Assembly (NCBI GenBank): GCA_951804985.1
Contig: OX638133.1
Span: 23,280,963 to 23,344,962, forward strand
DNA: 64,000 nt
Direction of reading: 5' to 3'
Origin: Dryomyza anilis
Taxonomy: Eukaryota > Arthropoda > Insecta > Diptera > Dryomyzidae
Positions 33,940 through 45,861 of this stretch are shown piece after piece (the first letter of the stretch is position 1; every line of letters begins with the position of its first letter). A program made the translations under genes and the position numbers. The notes under the pieces were generated by a model. It searched no databases and had not been told where the DNA came from. It saw only the letters and a program-made list of their open reading frames with translations.

Positions 33940-34930
33940 TAAATTACTTTATGTCATCACAAAATCTGCAAGCGGCAATAAAATCAACGACATTGCCAGC
34001 AAATTGTTGGCAACATAAAATTTTGCGTCACCGCGCCGCCATTGTAACAACAGCATAAAATGTCGAGCTAGCTAGCGGTCGGTCATAATTCATCTCATTA
34101 AAATGTCAGTCAGTTAGTGCGAGTGGCTGTGTGTTTTGCGTAAAAAGTCAACATTGTCAACAGGAGTTGCTGTGCCTATTCAATGGTTAGGACTTATTGC
34201 CCCCCAAACTGCTGCTTCAAACTCCCTACTTTAACTTCATCCTCATCCGTATGCCCTGCAACGCAATGTTTGTCGTTTGCATTGCTACTCAAGTGCTACA
34301 CATTTGTATTAGAGTCGGAATTTTCGTTCTTCGTCCTTAGTTAAGTTATTAGCAACAATTTTTATTTGCAGCGCCATAAAGTATGCAACAAACATTTTTC
34401 AAGATTTTGGTTGCCGCAGAATGGCACGTCTCATTTTCGTTGTTTTCTGTTGTTTTCATTGTTTTTGTTGTAGTTTTTGTAAAATTTGTTTATTTAATAT
34501 GTTGTTGTCACTTTGTTCGGCAATTTATGGACGCGATTTGCAACGGAAACACTTGAACATAAAAATGCTACGTGTGTCGTGTCTGTCTGCATGTTGCATG
34601 GCTGTGTAAAATGTATGTTGTATGTGTGTGTTTGTGTGTGTGTGTTCGGTCTTGGCAGCCATTTAAATTTACTAAGCTTGTCTGTGGGATATGTGTTGGT
34701 ATTTGTGTGTCTGTGTGTGTTTAACACATGGTAATCATTAGGACAAACAAAACCCTGTTTATTCGGCACACAGGCGATTGTTAGGTCTTTATGGCTGTTG
34801 TTCTATTCTATCTACCTTTTATTGTTGCTGCTGCTGATGTTTTTGAATTTCATCATGATCATCTTGTCTACAACATTAGCATTATTGCGTCGGCCTCATT
34901 ATCACGTTTTCAACATGATTACACAGTTGG
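33940..34930. other. Non-repetitive island with initiator-like site
   Basis: Higher-complexity DNA. TCAGTTAGTGCGAGTG at 34110 matches the fly initiator (TCAKTY), but the +28 position (CGTAA) fits the DPE poorly and no TATA is present. A GT-rich microsatellite-like tract lies at 34570-34725. Frames on both strands at 34494-34769 reflect that tract. It could hold a transcription start or enhancer. No gene is called. Confidence 0.35.
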
Positions 34931-34989
34931 GCAATAAAAATCGTCTAAGTTTGTTTCTTTAAACTGACTAGCTGGCTCAGATATGATTT

Positions 34990-35880
34990 TCTTATAGTCC
35001 AATTGTTATACAATTTTGGTGTGGTGGGTTTTATATGATGAGGGTCAGTGTGGTGAAGTTTTGTGTGTGGTGAGTTTAGATGTGGTGAGTAGTGGTGAGT
35101 TTTAGTGTGGTGAGTTTTGGTGTATTGAGTTTTGGTGTGGTGAGTTATAGTGTGGTGAGTTATAGTGTGGTGAGTTATAGTGTAGTGAGTTATAGTGTGG
35201 TGAGTTATAGTTTGGTGAGTTTTGATGTGGTGAGTTTCGCTCAAGTGAATAAGAATAATACCGAAATTTAAAATTTTGTTGAAATCGCTAACATTGGTGC
35301 TGATTGACGTATTGGTGTAGTGAGTTTAGGTGTTTTGAGTTTTGTTGTGGTGAAGTTGTGGTGTTGTGATGAGTTTTAGTGTGGTGAGTTTTGGTGTGGT
35401 GAGTTTTGGTGTGGTGAGTTATAGTGTGGTGAGTTATAGTGTGGTGAGTTATAGTGTGGTGAGTTATAGTGTGGTGAGTTATAGTGTGGTGAGTTATAGT
35501 GTGGTGAGTTTTGGTGTGATGAGTTTCGCTCAAGTGAATAGGAATAATACCGAAATTTAAAATTTCGTTGAAATCGCTAACATTGGTGCTGATTGACGTA
35601 TTGGTGTGGTGAGTTTAGATGTTTTGAGTTCTGTTGTAGTGAGTTTTAGTGTGGTGAAGTTGTGGTGAGTTTTGGTGTGGTGAGTTTTGGTGTGGTGAGT
35701 TTTGGTGTGGTGAATTTTGGTGTGATGAGTTTTGGTGTGATGACTTTTGGTGTGGTGAGTTTTGGTGTGGTAAGTTATAGTGTGGTGAGTTTTGGTGTGG
35801 TGAGTTTCGCTCAAGTGAATAAAAATAATACCGAAATTTAAAATTTCGTTGAAATCGTTAACATTGGTGCTGATTGACAG
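34990..35880 (-). repeat. Orphan 15-bp minisatellite with 281-289-bp higher-order unit
   Basis: This is the reverse complement of the Helitron internal unit (GGTGAGTTTTAGTGT). A unique spacer beginning GAGTTTCGCTCAAGTGAATA recurs at 35232, 35521 and 35802, spaced 289 and 281 bp. Each time it is followed by CCGAAATTTAAAATTT and GGTGCTGATTGACG. Only a CTAGCTGG at 34968 recalls a Helitron end; the conserved 5' and 3' Helitron blocks are missing. The open minus-strand frames (THHTKTHH-type) are artefacts of the 15-bp unit. Confidence 0.9.
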
Positions 35881-36900
35881 CATATTGAATATTGAGGTGC
35901 CATTTCCCATTATCCCATCTGATTTACTACTGTGTTGGATACTACTTGGACCTTATATTATATTAGACCTTACAGTACGTTAAAACTGGTTTCAATGACA
36001 GTAAGCGGATGAATGGGACAACTTTAAAAAAATCCCATAGGTTTAAAACTAATGCAAATTTACGAAGTCCTAAAATTGTATTTCTGGCTCTGAAAATGGA
36101 AGGTGTGAATTATGGGAAATCTTATTTGATGTCTCATAACCTTATGTGTCCTCTATCTAACAAAACCTATTTTCTTCACTTACCTGATTTTTAGTTATGA
36201 TTTAATGGTGTTGGTATTTCGAAAACACATGAAATATTCAATTATTTGAATATAAAAATTCGTGATTTTATATAGGAAATAACAAAGAAATTAAAATTTG
36301 TATTTAGGTTAATATACTGCATGATAAATTCTGCTTTTTGTTTTAAAAATTTAATTTTTGTCGTACTGTTTAAAATATTTTCTACATCTTGAACATATTT
36401 TCTATATACGTCATAAATATTATTTCTACATCCCCAAATCAATACCAAATTTTCTTCTACATTATCAACAGCATTTGCATCTTCATCACCTCTTCTACTT
36501 CATAATACTTTTGTTGTATTCTTTGTTGCTTTTGTTTTCAGTTATTACACCACAATATCGAATGTTCCCTTGGTTATTCTTCCATTATTGCCGTTGTTCT
36601 GCGTCGAAAATGAAAATTTATTATTGGTTTTGTAATAATTTCTAAATAAACTTTGTTAAACCGCATACAAATAATCCTAATGCCATTTGCACACTACACA
36701 CTTGCAAACTCCACCGTAAAATGCTCTGGGATAAACGAAAAATCTTGTAAAAATTAAATTCATATAAACTGAGTTCAAGGACGTACTTGTGGAGCACAAT
36801 CGATTCGCAAAAGTTGCTTATTTTGTTGCCAAGAAATCAATGCCACGTCGACAAATATTAAATTGGTACAAAGATTTTGCAATTTTTTAAACATCGCCTT
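35881..36900. other. Intergenic DNA
   Basis: AT-rich with no feature recognised. Short frames at 36009 and 36358 lack known domains. Confidence 0.3.
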
Positions 36901-36959
36901 TTATATATTTAAAGAATTGTATTGTCCATTCTGTAATGTTTCGGAGACTTTCAATGCCT

Positions 36960-38010
36960 CGAAGCTTTCTCGAACTAACTTTGATTGCTTCCCAGTCTGC
37001 TAAGTCTTGAAGACCTGCGATGTTTCCAAGTTTTCTCAAATTACTTCGATAAAAATGTTCGATCTTGATTGTAATTATTAAAATTGCTCATATATACAAA
37101 TTATTTGTCTGGAAAGGATATTTAAACATTTATCAATTGTCAATATAAATATGGCAATATTTTTGAAAGCAATCTCGAACTTTGATTAATTTTTTTTCGA
37201 TAACGTTCCGAGTTCCTAAAACTTCTCGATAGAAAGCATCGATATTTAATTTCCGGCTAAGTCCAATTTGACGATCGATATCACTACGAGAGTGGTCCTA
37301 TATCGTGTGAATTCTCCGTGTTCTCTCATTGATCTTGTAACGATATCGAAACGAATGACATACTGGTTTCTATGTTTTAAAATTGTTCGTGCATACAAAT
37401 TTAAGGACAAGATACGATTTTAAAACATTTCGATATCTACCAACCATATAGGTCCTATTTGACGTTCGATATTTTTACGAGAACGGGTGCGATATCGTGA
37501 GATTTCTCCAATTACTCGTGTTGATTTCGTAAAGCTATCGAAATTATTGGCATATTGGGAGACTACTCAATTTTAAAATATGAACTCTGAATAGTTTATT
37601 TTAATGAATACCCAGTATGCCATTCGTTTCGAAATCGTTACGAGATCAATACGAAAAAAAGGAGAAATCACACGATATCGGACACTTTTTCGTACCGTTA
37701 TCGAGCGTCAAATTGGACCTACATGGTAGGTAGATATTGATGCTTTTTGTCGGAGTTTTCTCGATAAGGGACATTTTTTTAAAACGGAACGATATCGATA
37801 AAAATAATGATCAATGTTCGATATTGCTTCGAAAAAGATTACGTTATCGATGCGATAAATGTTTATATATAGTATCTTGTCAATGTATTTGAATTTACGA
37901 GAAATTACAAAAATAAGAATCGATAAACCAACGAGTTTGAACTTTTTTCTCGAAGTTATTCGATAAAAATTCGAGGTATAGAAGGCCTTCGAAACATGGC
38001 AGACTGGGTA
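36960..38010. mobile_element. Foldback-type element with inverted arms
   Basis: The left arm (about 36960-37570) and right arm (about 37600-38010) are diverged reverse complements. Landmarks are CCCAGTCTGC near 36992 versus GCAGACTGGG at 37999, and CATACTGG...CGATATCGAAACGAATG near 37330-37366 versus CATTCGTTTCGAAATCG at 37621. It is rich in CGATATCG. The left arm shows internal duplication (two blocks with CGATATT...GTCC.ATTTGACG). No coding frame. A small fragment of the same family is at 33230-33306. Confidence 0.7.
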
Positions 38011-38460
38011 GTTTTTTTACTATTAAAATTAGTCATCAATAAGATAAATTATAATTTCAATCGTTAAATATCCTAGAACTTCTTTAGCACGGTAGGCCTC
38101 AAATGTCAAGGTACTGCGGTAATTGAAATGAACATCATTTTCGAATATTCCAGAATACTCATGTGTGTGTTTGTGTGCACTGACACAAATACAAACACCA
38201 AAGAGCAATGTTAAATGAGCGAATCTAACCTTGACCAACCCAACGAACGATGGCAATTTTAACCCAACCAAATACTTTCAGTTGTTCGCAAATATTTGCG
38301 AAATAAATGTAAATTGAATAAATAACTGAATAAATGAATGAATGACAGGAATAACTTGATACGTTTTATGGCAATAATAAAATATGTTATGAGTAATACA
38401 AATATTTGTCCAAAAATGAACAAATAAAGGGTACAGGGTATGCACTTAACATCGTACAAC
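38011..38460. other. Intergenic DNA
   Basis: Nothing recognised. Confidence 0.3.
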
Positions 38461-38530
38461 AATTTGTATAATTTTCAGAATTTGTATAATTTTCTCAATT
38501 TGTACAATTTTCTCAATTTGCAAAATTTCA
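38461..38530. repeat. Short tandem repeat, ~19-20-bp unit
   Basis: AATTTGTATAATTTTCTC repeated about three and a half times. Confidence 0.75.
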
Positions 38531-39039
38531 CAAATCTTAAATTTGGGGCATGTCATAAAATCATTGTGAAAGTGAAAAGCAAACGTTTGAGTTATTTGTT
38601 ATTTTAGCAAAAGTGCCAAAATGCATACGTATCATACAAAATATTTTATGGTATTTTGTCTGAGTGCCGCACACAAAATATGCAACGAGTTATTATTTGA
38701 ATTTGCATTTAGTTGCCTTTTGCATAAATCATGTTGTTTATTTTGTGGCATAAAATAGAAAAACAAGAACAGAAAATAAATAAAATAAAAATTAAGATAA
38801 CTAGAAAATGTTTGTGCATATTTCGGAGATGTTGTTTATTGAAATAATAAATATGAAATGTCTTTGTTAATAGGAAATGTTGAAAATATTGTATCATTTT
38901 CCTGTATGTCACATATGCAATTATTTTATTTTATTTAGTTCTGGTAACTTGTTTTACTCGTTAATAAAATATGCAAATAGCATAAAGTGTTGTTTGTTAA
39001 AAAGTAATATTAAATTTATTGATTTAAAGTGTCTTTAAA
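38531..39039. other. Intergenic DNA
   Basis: Nothing recognised. Confidence 0.3.
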
Positions 39040-40200
39040 TGGAAAACTAGAAGAATTTTTAATGTAACGAGTGACGAGTAATGAACAGATAATATTCAGT
39101 AAGTGTTAGTAAGTAATAACGAACGAGCGAGTAAAAAGTAACGAACAGAAATTTAAATAAAATTTGATCTATTTTATAGCTGAGATCTTTCTGAGTTTGA
39201 ATATTAAAATGGTTTGCCCCATAATAATGAGAAACAAATCATAACTTTTTCTAATTTATTTATATAGTGAAATGTAACGAGTTCAAAATAACGAGTGTTA
39301 CACTCTTAATGCTTTTACAGGTTCAAGTAGAGTCAATAGTACAACGAATCAGATTAACACGTTCAATACAAACTGTTTAATAATGCGTATTAAGTTAAAG
39401 TCACATGTAAAAACTAAAAACTTCAATAAATATCGAATATTTTGGTTGTTCATTTGACGAGTAATAGTTTGAAAATTCATTTTCTGTCGAATGTAGTTTA
39501 TTTATAAACTACCAGATAAGAACGAAGAAAAATAAATTTAAATAAATTTATGATTCTGGCTTTATTTTGAGACCTTATTAATGCTTATGTAGGAAATACA
39601 ATCTTTAATTTAATAACAATTCAACGAATGAAATGTAACGAGTATGATATATCGATATTAAACCAATGTCAAAATCAGCGAGTTAATCTAAAGTAACGAG
39701 ATCACATTAAATACTTAATTCTTAATAACGAGTAAAAATACTCTAAATAGACAAACAAAAAAATTTAAACCGAATAATTAAAATACTAGCGAGTGCAGAT
39801 TGATATTGAATAAAATATTTCGATAAGGAATTATCTTCGAAAACAGCTGCTTAAACTAAAGTAACGAGGTTACATTAAATATATTTTATTCTTAAGAACG
39901 AATTTTCAATAACGAGTAAAAACTGTTTGTGAAAAGAACCGAATAATTAAAATACTAACGAGTAAATATTAAATATCGACAAATATTAAAAAAAGAAACG
40001 AGTAAAATATATCGATATCGTATCATCATCAAAAAACAGCGTGTTAAACTAAAGTAACGATGTCACATTTAATATTATGCATCAATAATAACGAAATGAC
40101 TAGTAAAAATACCTATAGTATATAAAAATAAAACAGTTATTGACTGACTGAAAAAAAAAAATATAAAAAAACGAGTAAAAACAAACGAGTGAAACATAAA
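39040..40200. repeat. Degenerate tandem repeat with TAACGAGTAAAA motif
   Basis: Aligned units begin at AAGTAACGAG near 39691, 39859 and 40052 (about 168 and 193 bp apart), each followed by TCACATTAAAT-like sequence, TCTTAATAACGAGTAAAA and CCGAATAATTAAAATACTA. More diverged copies extend left to about 39040. Confidence 0.7.
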
Positions 40201-40673
40201 ATGCTTGTATTAAATTTTTTATAAGTCTTTTACTAAAATGAAAAGAAAAATAAATAATAAAGAACAAACATTTTTATGGACAGTAAAATGTTGTAAAGTA
40301 ATGCGCGCCATGTTGGCAACGCCATGCTCAAATTGTGCTCATTAAAGAGCATTAATAAAGGCGTGCGGTGTGATGCGGTGCGGTGTACTATGGATCAGAA
40401 GGCATTTTTTCGTCTCATAAATTTGTAACTTTAGTTGTAGACGAGATAAATGCATAAAATTTTGAATTCAGTTAGCAGATAGATGTACCATACAATGAGC
40501 AGGCTGGAAGAAGGGGGTGTGACAATTTTCGCTTATAAAAAATCAATAAAAAAATTACTTTTGTATTCTAAAAGAAAGTTAGATGAGACTTTGAATTTAT
40601 TTACTCTATATTTGTTTCATCTGATAATATAATGGAAATTGATTAAATCGGAGGCTCTATTATATGGCATTAT
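40201..40673. other. Intergenic DNA
   Basis: A short GTGCGGTGTGATGCGGTGCG patch near 40360-40386. No gene. Confidence 0.3.
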
Positions 40674-41920
40674 ATGTCATTATCACACGATCTAAATTTT
40701 GGAATGAAATTTCTCAAAAACCCATATTTTTAAAAGTTTCAAAAATATATATGTTATTTCTTATTTTCTTCATAACATTTGTGTTAAATTTTATAAGTGT
40801 ATTCGTATTGGTTCCTGAGTTATAAATAAAAATATGTAATCAAGTTAACTTAATTGTGTTTATCTAAACAAGTAGTTTACATACATACATCAGTATCGGT
40901 ATCGTTTAAAAGGTATTAAGATTCCCTTTAATACGAGATGTGAACACATCTTTGTTTCCAAATCACATGATATATATTTTGGGTAGCTATATCTCAAAAA
41001 AACATATTTTTTAAATAATAAAAATAAATTTATATTTTTGCAGATTTTTTTCTTGACGTGTCTGCCAAATATCATTGGTGTAGTCCTTTTGGTTCATGAG
41101 TTATTAACAAAAATGTGAAAGTAAATAGAAATTTATTTATCAAATCTTATTTAATTTTTTATTTTCAAAAACAAAATTCAAATAACATTAAAAACTTTGA
41201 CTTGATTTCACATTTTTATTTTTAACTCAGAGACCTATAGAATACACCTATGAAATTTACTAAGAATTTTAATAAGAAAATCAGGATTAATATATATTGT
41301 TACGAAAATTCAGTCTACGGAAAACTGTTCTACGAGTTCGTATCGCTGGATTGTGTACAAAACAAAAACGCACTTATATTTGGTTTTAACTAGTATTATT
41401 TCAACTAGTATTAATTAACTTTATTAATTTAAATAACAACTTAAAGAATAATCACTTATATGAACTGCTGAATTACTACAATCTTTACAATGTTCACTCA
41501 CGAGACGCACTAGTTCACTATTAAATCACAACTGAAGTGCTGTACCTCAGATGCGGCTCCCTTATATACTGCATGCATCAATTCGACACGTTTCGACAAG
41601 CTTCGACTTGTTTCGAGAACCTTCTACTCGTTTCGTGAATGACGCATGCTATTGGCATCTCATTCGCACTCATGTGTTTTAATGCGCTGATCTTCCATCT
41701 CTTTCTCGCACACTGCCTCAGTGCGCAGAATGATCTTCCGTCTCTTTCTAACACATTGCTTAGTGCGCTGAATTGTCTTGCGTCTCATTTATTATTGTTG
41801 AATGCTTGCACAGTGGGGCAAACTACATCTTTTCGTAACAATATTTTTTTGAACATTTTAGAGGAAAGGGTTTTTGAGAAAAATCATTCCAAAATGTAAA
41901 TCAAGTGATAGTGACCTTTA
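40674..41920. mobile_element. Long inverted-repeat element interrupted by a solo LTR
   Basis: TTTTGGAATGAAATTTCTCA near 40697 matches, inverted, GAGAAAAATCATTCCAAAA near 41876, with flanking similarity (TATCACACGATCTAAA versus AATCAAGTGATAGTG). Between them, blocks ending GGTTC.TGAGTTAT.AA.AAAAAT are repeated near 40811 and 41090, with an inverted trace near 41220. The LTR at 41298-41840 sits near the right arm. Confidence 0.6.
41298..41840 (-). mobile_element. Solo LTR of a Ty3/gypsy-type retrotransposon (543 bp)
   Basis: It begins TGTTACGAAAA and ends TTTTCGTAACA (TG..CA with an 11-bp inverted end). It is flanked by a 4-bp duplication, ATAT, at 41294-41297 and 41841-41844. On the minus strand it has promoter and processing features in order: TATATAAGGGAGCC, a CTTCAGTTGTG initiator-like site about 30 bp later, then AATAAAG. 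No primer-binding site, gag or pol adjoins it, so LTR-LTR recombination has removed the body. Minus orientation is inferred from the TATA and poly(A) order. Confidence 0.85.
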
Positions 41921-41942
41921 ACCTTTGGATACAATTATATAT

Positions 41943-42475
41943 TTTTTTTTTTTTTACAAATTAACCAACGCTCAGGGGATGCCCCCTATTCATGCAAAGC
42001 ACAGTGTTGATCGTAAGAAGGGATGATAGGTTAAAAGGAGGGAGGAAAGATAGAGTAGTGTCGGTGAATGTTTGTTTTGAACTTGCCAATATCAAAAATG
42101 TCCGGAAAAACGTACGCAGGGAGATTGTTCCACAAACGAATCGTGCGACTGAAGAACGAATTCTCTCTATAATGCGTGGTTCTGTTGAGAGCCGAGTCGA
42201 CTACGAAGGGGTGGGCTTGGTTTGACGCCCGAGTAGAACGAAAAAACACACGACCTGGTGGAATCAGGCCATGTATTTCCCTCGAACACTTGCCGTTGTA
42301 ATACCTATAAAACAGGCTTACACACCCAACGGTCCTTCGGTGCTCAAGAGAACCAATAGACGATGAAATATTTTCATCCCCTATTAAATATATCGCACGT
42401 TGTTGGATTCGGTCCAGGAACTCCAAGGAGGATTTTGAGGCCCCTGCCCAAATGTGCGAATTGAATTCCTTGTAC
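41943..42475 (-). pseudogene. 5'-truncated non-LTR retrotransposon (jockey-like RT C-terminus), longer copy
   Basis: Read leftward from about 42475, the frame gives SHIWAGASKSS, then a helical LDRIQQRAI block, an HRRTVGCVSLFYRYYNGKCS block, and THYRENSFFSRTIRLWNNLP near the end. This is the classic C-terminal region of jockey-type reverse transcriptases (from memory). The poly(A) tail is the T-run at 41943-41955 on +. It lacks the endonuclease and catalytic RT core. It shares its 3' end with the copy at 828-1203 and retains the ~40 bp lost there. Confidence 0.85.
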
Positions 42476-42779
42476 GTGAACCAGTTCTTCAGATAAATGC
42501 AATTAAGTTAACGCACCTTTGTGAGTTTTTACATATTTTTTACTTTCTAAGCCGCCATATTTCGGGTACCATAGAAGGTAGAGGTTTAAAATGTTGCATA
42601 TTTCTTAGTTTAATATGAGAGAACACTCATACAAAATTTTATCAATTACAAAGAAGAGAATGTTTAAATTTATTGTTTTTCGTTAATTTAAAATAAAATA
42701 TCCCATTTCATATTTTTTCTCTTCTAAATATGGATATTTGTTGTTTTTCTCGTAAAATTTGTTTAACCTTTTTTTTTTG
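42476..42779. other. Intergenic DNA
   Basis: AT-rich with no feature recognised. Confidence 0.3.
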
Positions 42780-43175
42780 AAAAAAATATTGTTTGTTATA
42801 TTTTATAAACACATAAATATCGAAAACAATATTACTGCCGTCAAACGCCGAGCGGTAGACTTAGATTTATTGTTGTTTTCAATGTTCGTCTTCTCACACA
42901 TTACTCGAGGCGCTCACTCACTGTGCTATTTGCATTTTCGGTAGACGGTAGTGTTATTTGGTTTTGTTTTTCAAGACATTGAATGTCTTGAAAATAAAAT
43001 GTCTTTACACTACTTGATCTCAATGAAACAAATACTGCAGTGTAGTGAAGTTGCTGGAGAGATTTCACTTTAATACTGTAGACTGTCATTGCCAAATGCA
43101 CTCTATACTGTAGAGTGCAGTAATGCATATTTTGCAGAGGTAACTTCAAATAAATTTGTGCAGCTATCTAATAAA
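42780..43175. mobile_element. Family D element, right-half copy
   Basis: It matches the right part of 32366-33226 (ATTACTGCCGTC, AATGTTCGT, GTTTTTCAA.ACATTGAATG, AACAAATACTGCAGTG, TAGACTGTCATTGC) and ends in TTTGTGCAGCTATCTAATA. The left terminus is missing. Confidence 0.7.
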
Positions 43176-43726
43176 TACATCAAATTATTTTTCTTAATGT
43201 AAAATAGTAACATAAGATATATTATTTACTCTTTTTTGCCAGACATTTCTTTTAGCTAATTATAAAATTAACAAATATGTACTGCATTTTTTGTCCAACC
43301 TGTATTGCGTGAATATGCACACTTTTTTATAATATATTTTATGATTAAAACCTAAATTTACAATTTAACGCCCCGATCATGTATTTTCCGCTTTCTTTGA
43401 ATATTGGTTGAATATCGTGGGACTACAATTTTTGAATCATGTATCAAACGAAACGTTGAGTACGCTCGTTTTGAGAGTTTTTTTGCAGAATATGAAAATA
43501 GTAAAAAAAAAATTATGAAAAATAGTTGGCAAAACAAAACTATTGAACCAACGTTCGATTCAAAGAGCGAAACGAACGAAACGTTTGAAATACGTTATGC
43601 AAATTTTAGACAAAGGGGACTGTAAACAAATCGTAGTCACACGATAATAAAAAGATACATGATTTGGGGGTAAATTCATAAAAATGAAGATGTGCCCTTA
43701 TGAGAGCGGTAGTTAAAACTTTAACC
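43176..43726. other. Intergenic DNA
   Basis: A 73-codon frame at 43404 has no recognised domain. Confidence 0.3.
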
Positions 43727-43764
43727 AAAGCGGCAGAAATATTCTTGACACTACGGGCACTTCT

Positions 43765-43932
43765 TTATCTCACTTTCACGGGAACATTTTGTACTGTGCC
43801 TTTGGATTCAAATTTTTCCACTAAACCATAAATTGGACGTAGCGCTCTTAACGTTGAGGCCACTGACTCCGAATTTCGGAAGTAAATTTTAATAATTTCG
43901 ACTCGTTGTTGGCTCGTATATCTTTCCATCAT
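43765..43932 (-). pseudogene. Transposase N-terminal HTH (DUF4817-type, Tc1/mariner-like) remnant
   Basis: From ATG at 43932 the minus strand reads MMERYTSQQRVEIIKIYFRN, then SESVASTLRALRPIYG, then LVEKFESKGTVQNVPV. This is the helix-turn-helix module found at the N-terminus of insect Tc1/mariner-like elements (Pfam DUF4817, from memory). The family normally has about a dozen residues between RPIYG and VEKFES; they are deleted here. A stop follows at 43765 and no DDE catalytic domain follows. Similar motifs, GCGGCAGAAATATT at 43728 and GCGGCAAGAAATATTG at 43971, flank it and may be remains of the element's repeats. Confidence 0.75.
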
Positions 43933-44229
43933 GAAATGGCAAACCTTACTAAAGAGAAATGTCAAAAGAGCGGCAAGAAATATTGCGTCGTTTGCTGTCC
44001 CTGTCGCTCTACTTTTGTAGCGTCCCTGTTGAAAAATCCTTTACTTACAATAAAAAAAAAACACACACAAAAAAAATATTTTAAATTCTTAAATTTGAAA
44101 TTATTTCTAAAACCGTTTATTTCGTTGATTTGCGACTTCTTCGTGCAAAGTATTTATGAGACGCAAATGCGGTTTCTGACCCATAGTGCGGTGTGGTGCG
44201 CAGACAGGGCTGCCAACTATGTAGCAACT

Positions 44230-44560
44230 TTTAATATATTCATGAACTAACTACGGTTGATGAAAAAGGTGAACATATTAAATTATTTAAAATGAGCAAA
44301 CAAAAAAAATACAAATAACAACACGCCAAATTAAACAAAAACACTTAGTTGAGGGGGTTTTAAAAATTTTAAATTTATATAAAAAAAATAAAAGGATAGC
44401 AGCAAAGGGGCAAAACATTTGTTAGGGTTGTGTTTTTTAATAAACTAATATTATGAGGAACATGTGAATAAAAATTTTATAAAAAAGAGTGCAAAATATG
44501 CTTTGAACAATTTTATAAAATAACAGAAAACAAAACACAAATTACCAACAATTAGTGGTT
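44230..44560. other. Intergenic DNA
   Basis: AT-rich with no feature recognised. Confidence 0.3.
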
Positions 44561-44655
44561 TTGCGTGGCGCCAAAACATGCCGCTTAAATTTGCCGCCTT
44601 GCTTATTATTAATAAAAGCTACGCATTACTTTATACGTGGCAACTAAAAGCTTAA

Positions 44656-44676
44656 CCAGCGCCCTCTGCTGGCCAC
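44656..44676 (-). promoter_or_regulatory. CTCF-type insulator motif
   Basis: On the minus strand the core CCAGCAGAGGGCGCT, preceded by GTGG, is an excellent match to the CTCF recognition sequence, which is conserved between vertebrates and flies (established knowledge). It lies in a non-repetitive island (44560-45300). Confidence 0.6.
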
Positions 44677-44761
44677 TGTCCTTAGGAAACTTGGTTCATT
44701 TTGAAACTTTTGACAAATTTGTTATTTCTATGAACTAAGACCAAAGTTGTGCTGTTGCTGA

Positions 44762-44781
44762 AACAAACAAACAAACAAACA
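44762..44781. repeat. (CAAA)n microsatellite
   Basis: Five CAAA units in a row, next to A-rich sequence. Confidence 0.9.
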
Positions 44782-45861
44782 AAAACTTTTCACAGGAACT
44801 TACTTCGAAGTTGCCAGGTTCATTGTCCGGCGACATAATTGATTATCATGTAAAATAAATGAGGTCCGTCTGGCAGTAACATAAAGAAAATAGCTCAATG
44901 CACCATCAATCGTCAACTTTTACTGAAGCATAAAAATAAAGCATTTGAACTTTTGCGACCACAGTCTTCCGTAATACTTACAGTAGCTGCTCTACCGCTT
45001 CATAAATGTCTTATACAACGTCTTAAAGTATTTTGTAAGCCTCACAGTAGCTGCCACAACCTTTCTATAATATTTGTCCCCCATCTTCTAAAGATATTAT
45101 GTAAAAATATTCAAATAAATGGGAGCAGCAAGTAAAGTAAGCACTTTGAAAAACTTTTCCACGAACTTTAGACATAAAAACGCATTATTTATAATCAATT
45201 AATTAAAATATTTCAAAATTAATAACTTCTTGTTATTCAACTTGCCGTCAACTGCGCCAGCGCATATGGCTTTTAAAGTTCGCATACTTTAAAAAGTTCG
45301 TCTACTTTGAAAGTTCACAAAGACAAAGCACAAGGCGATGGCCAAGCAAAATATGAAAAGAAGCAGTAGAAACAGCAGAAGATATAGCAGAAGTTGTAGA
45401 AAAAAATATGAAAAAATGCTTGTGAAACTTTCATGCTTAATGCAAACTTTAGAAAAACTTTGACAAGTTTTGCAAGTTTTATGTAACGCACCTTCAAGTG
45501 CAATAGAAAAATTTATGAAAAATCATAATTTGTAAAGCTCGTAAAGTGCGTGGTGCCTGAAGCGAACAAGGCTGGCTAACAATGGGCTCAGGCAAAGGTC
45601 GCAAATTGTGTTGGTGTACACAGAAAAAAGGCATTCTTCAATATGATGATTTCATTCATATATATTATGAACCTTTTCACCAACTACCGATTTTGGATGA
45701 TTTCATTCATTAAAATGCAATTTAATATGTTTAATGTATTGTACATGATATTCTTAAAAACCAAATTTACACACAAAACTTTGTCTTCATTAACACATAT
45801 ATTTATAATTCTTAAAAGTTTATGTTATTGTTATACTTGCTTGATTTATAAAATATAATGT
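44782..45861. other. Non-repetitive then AT-rich DNA
   Basis: 44782-45300 is of moderate complexity with TTTAAAGTTCGCATACTTTAA-like inverted bits near 45270-45310. No gene is recognised. Confidence 0.3.

Noticed and set aside
34106..34143. Second Inr/DPE promoter
   Set aside because: The initiator match is good, but the +28 position does not fit the DPE and no coding frame follows. Left as an initiator-like note only.
34945..35910. Three His/Thr-rich minus-strand frames (THHTKTHH repeats) as possible metal-binding proteins
   Set aside because: They are the translation of the 15-bp minisatellite at 34990-35880, with the same array and period in all three.
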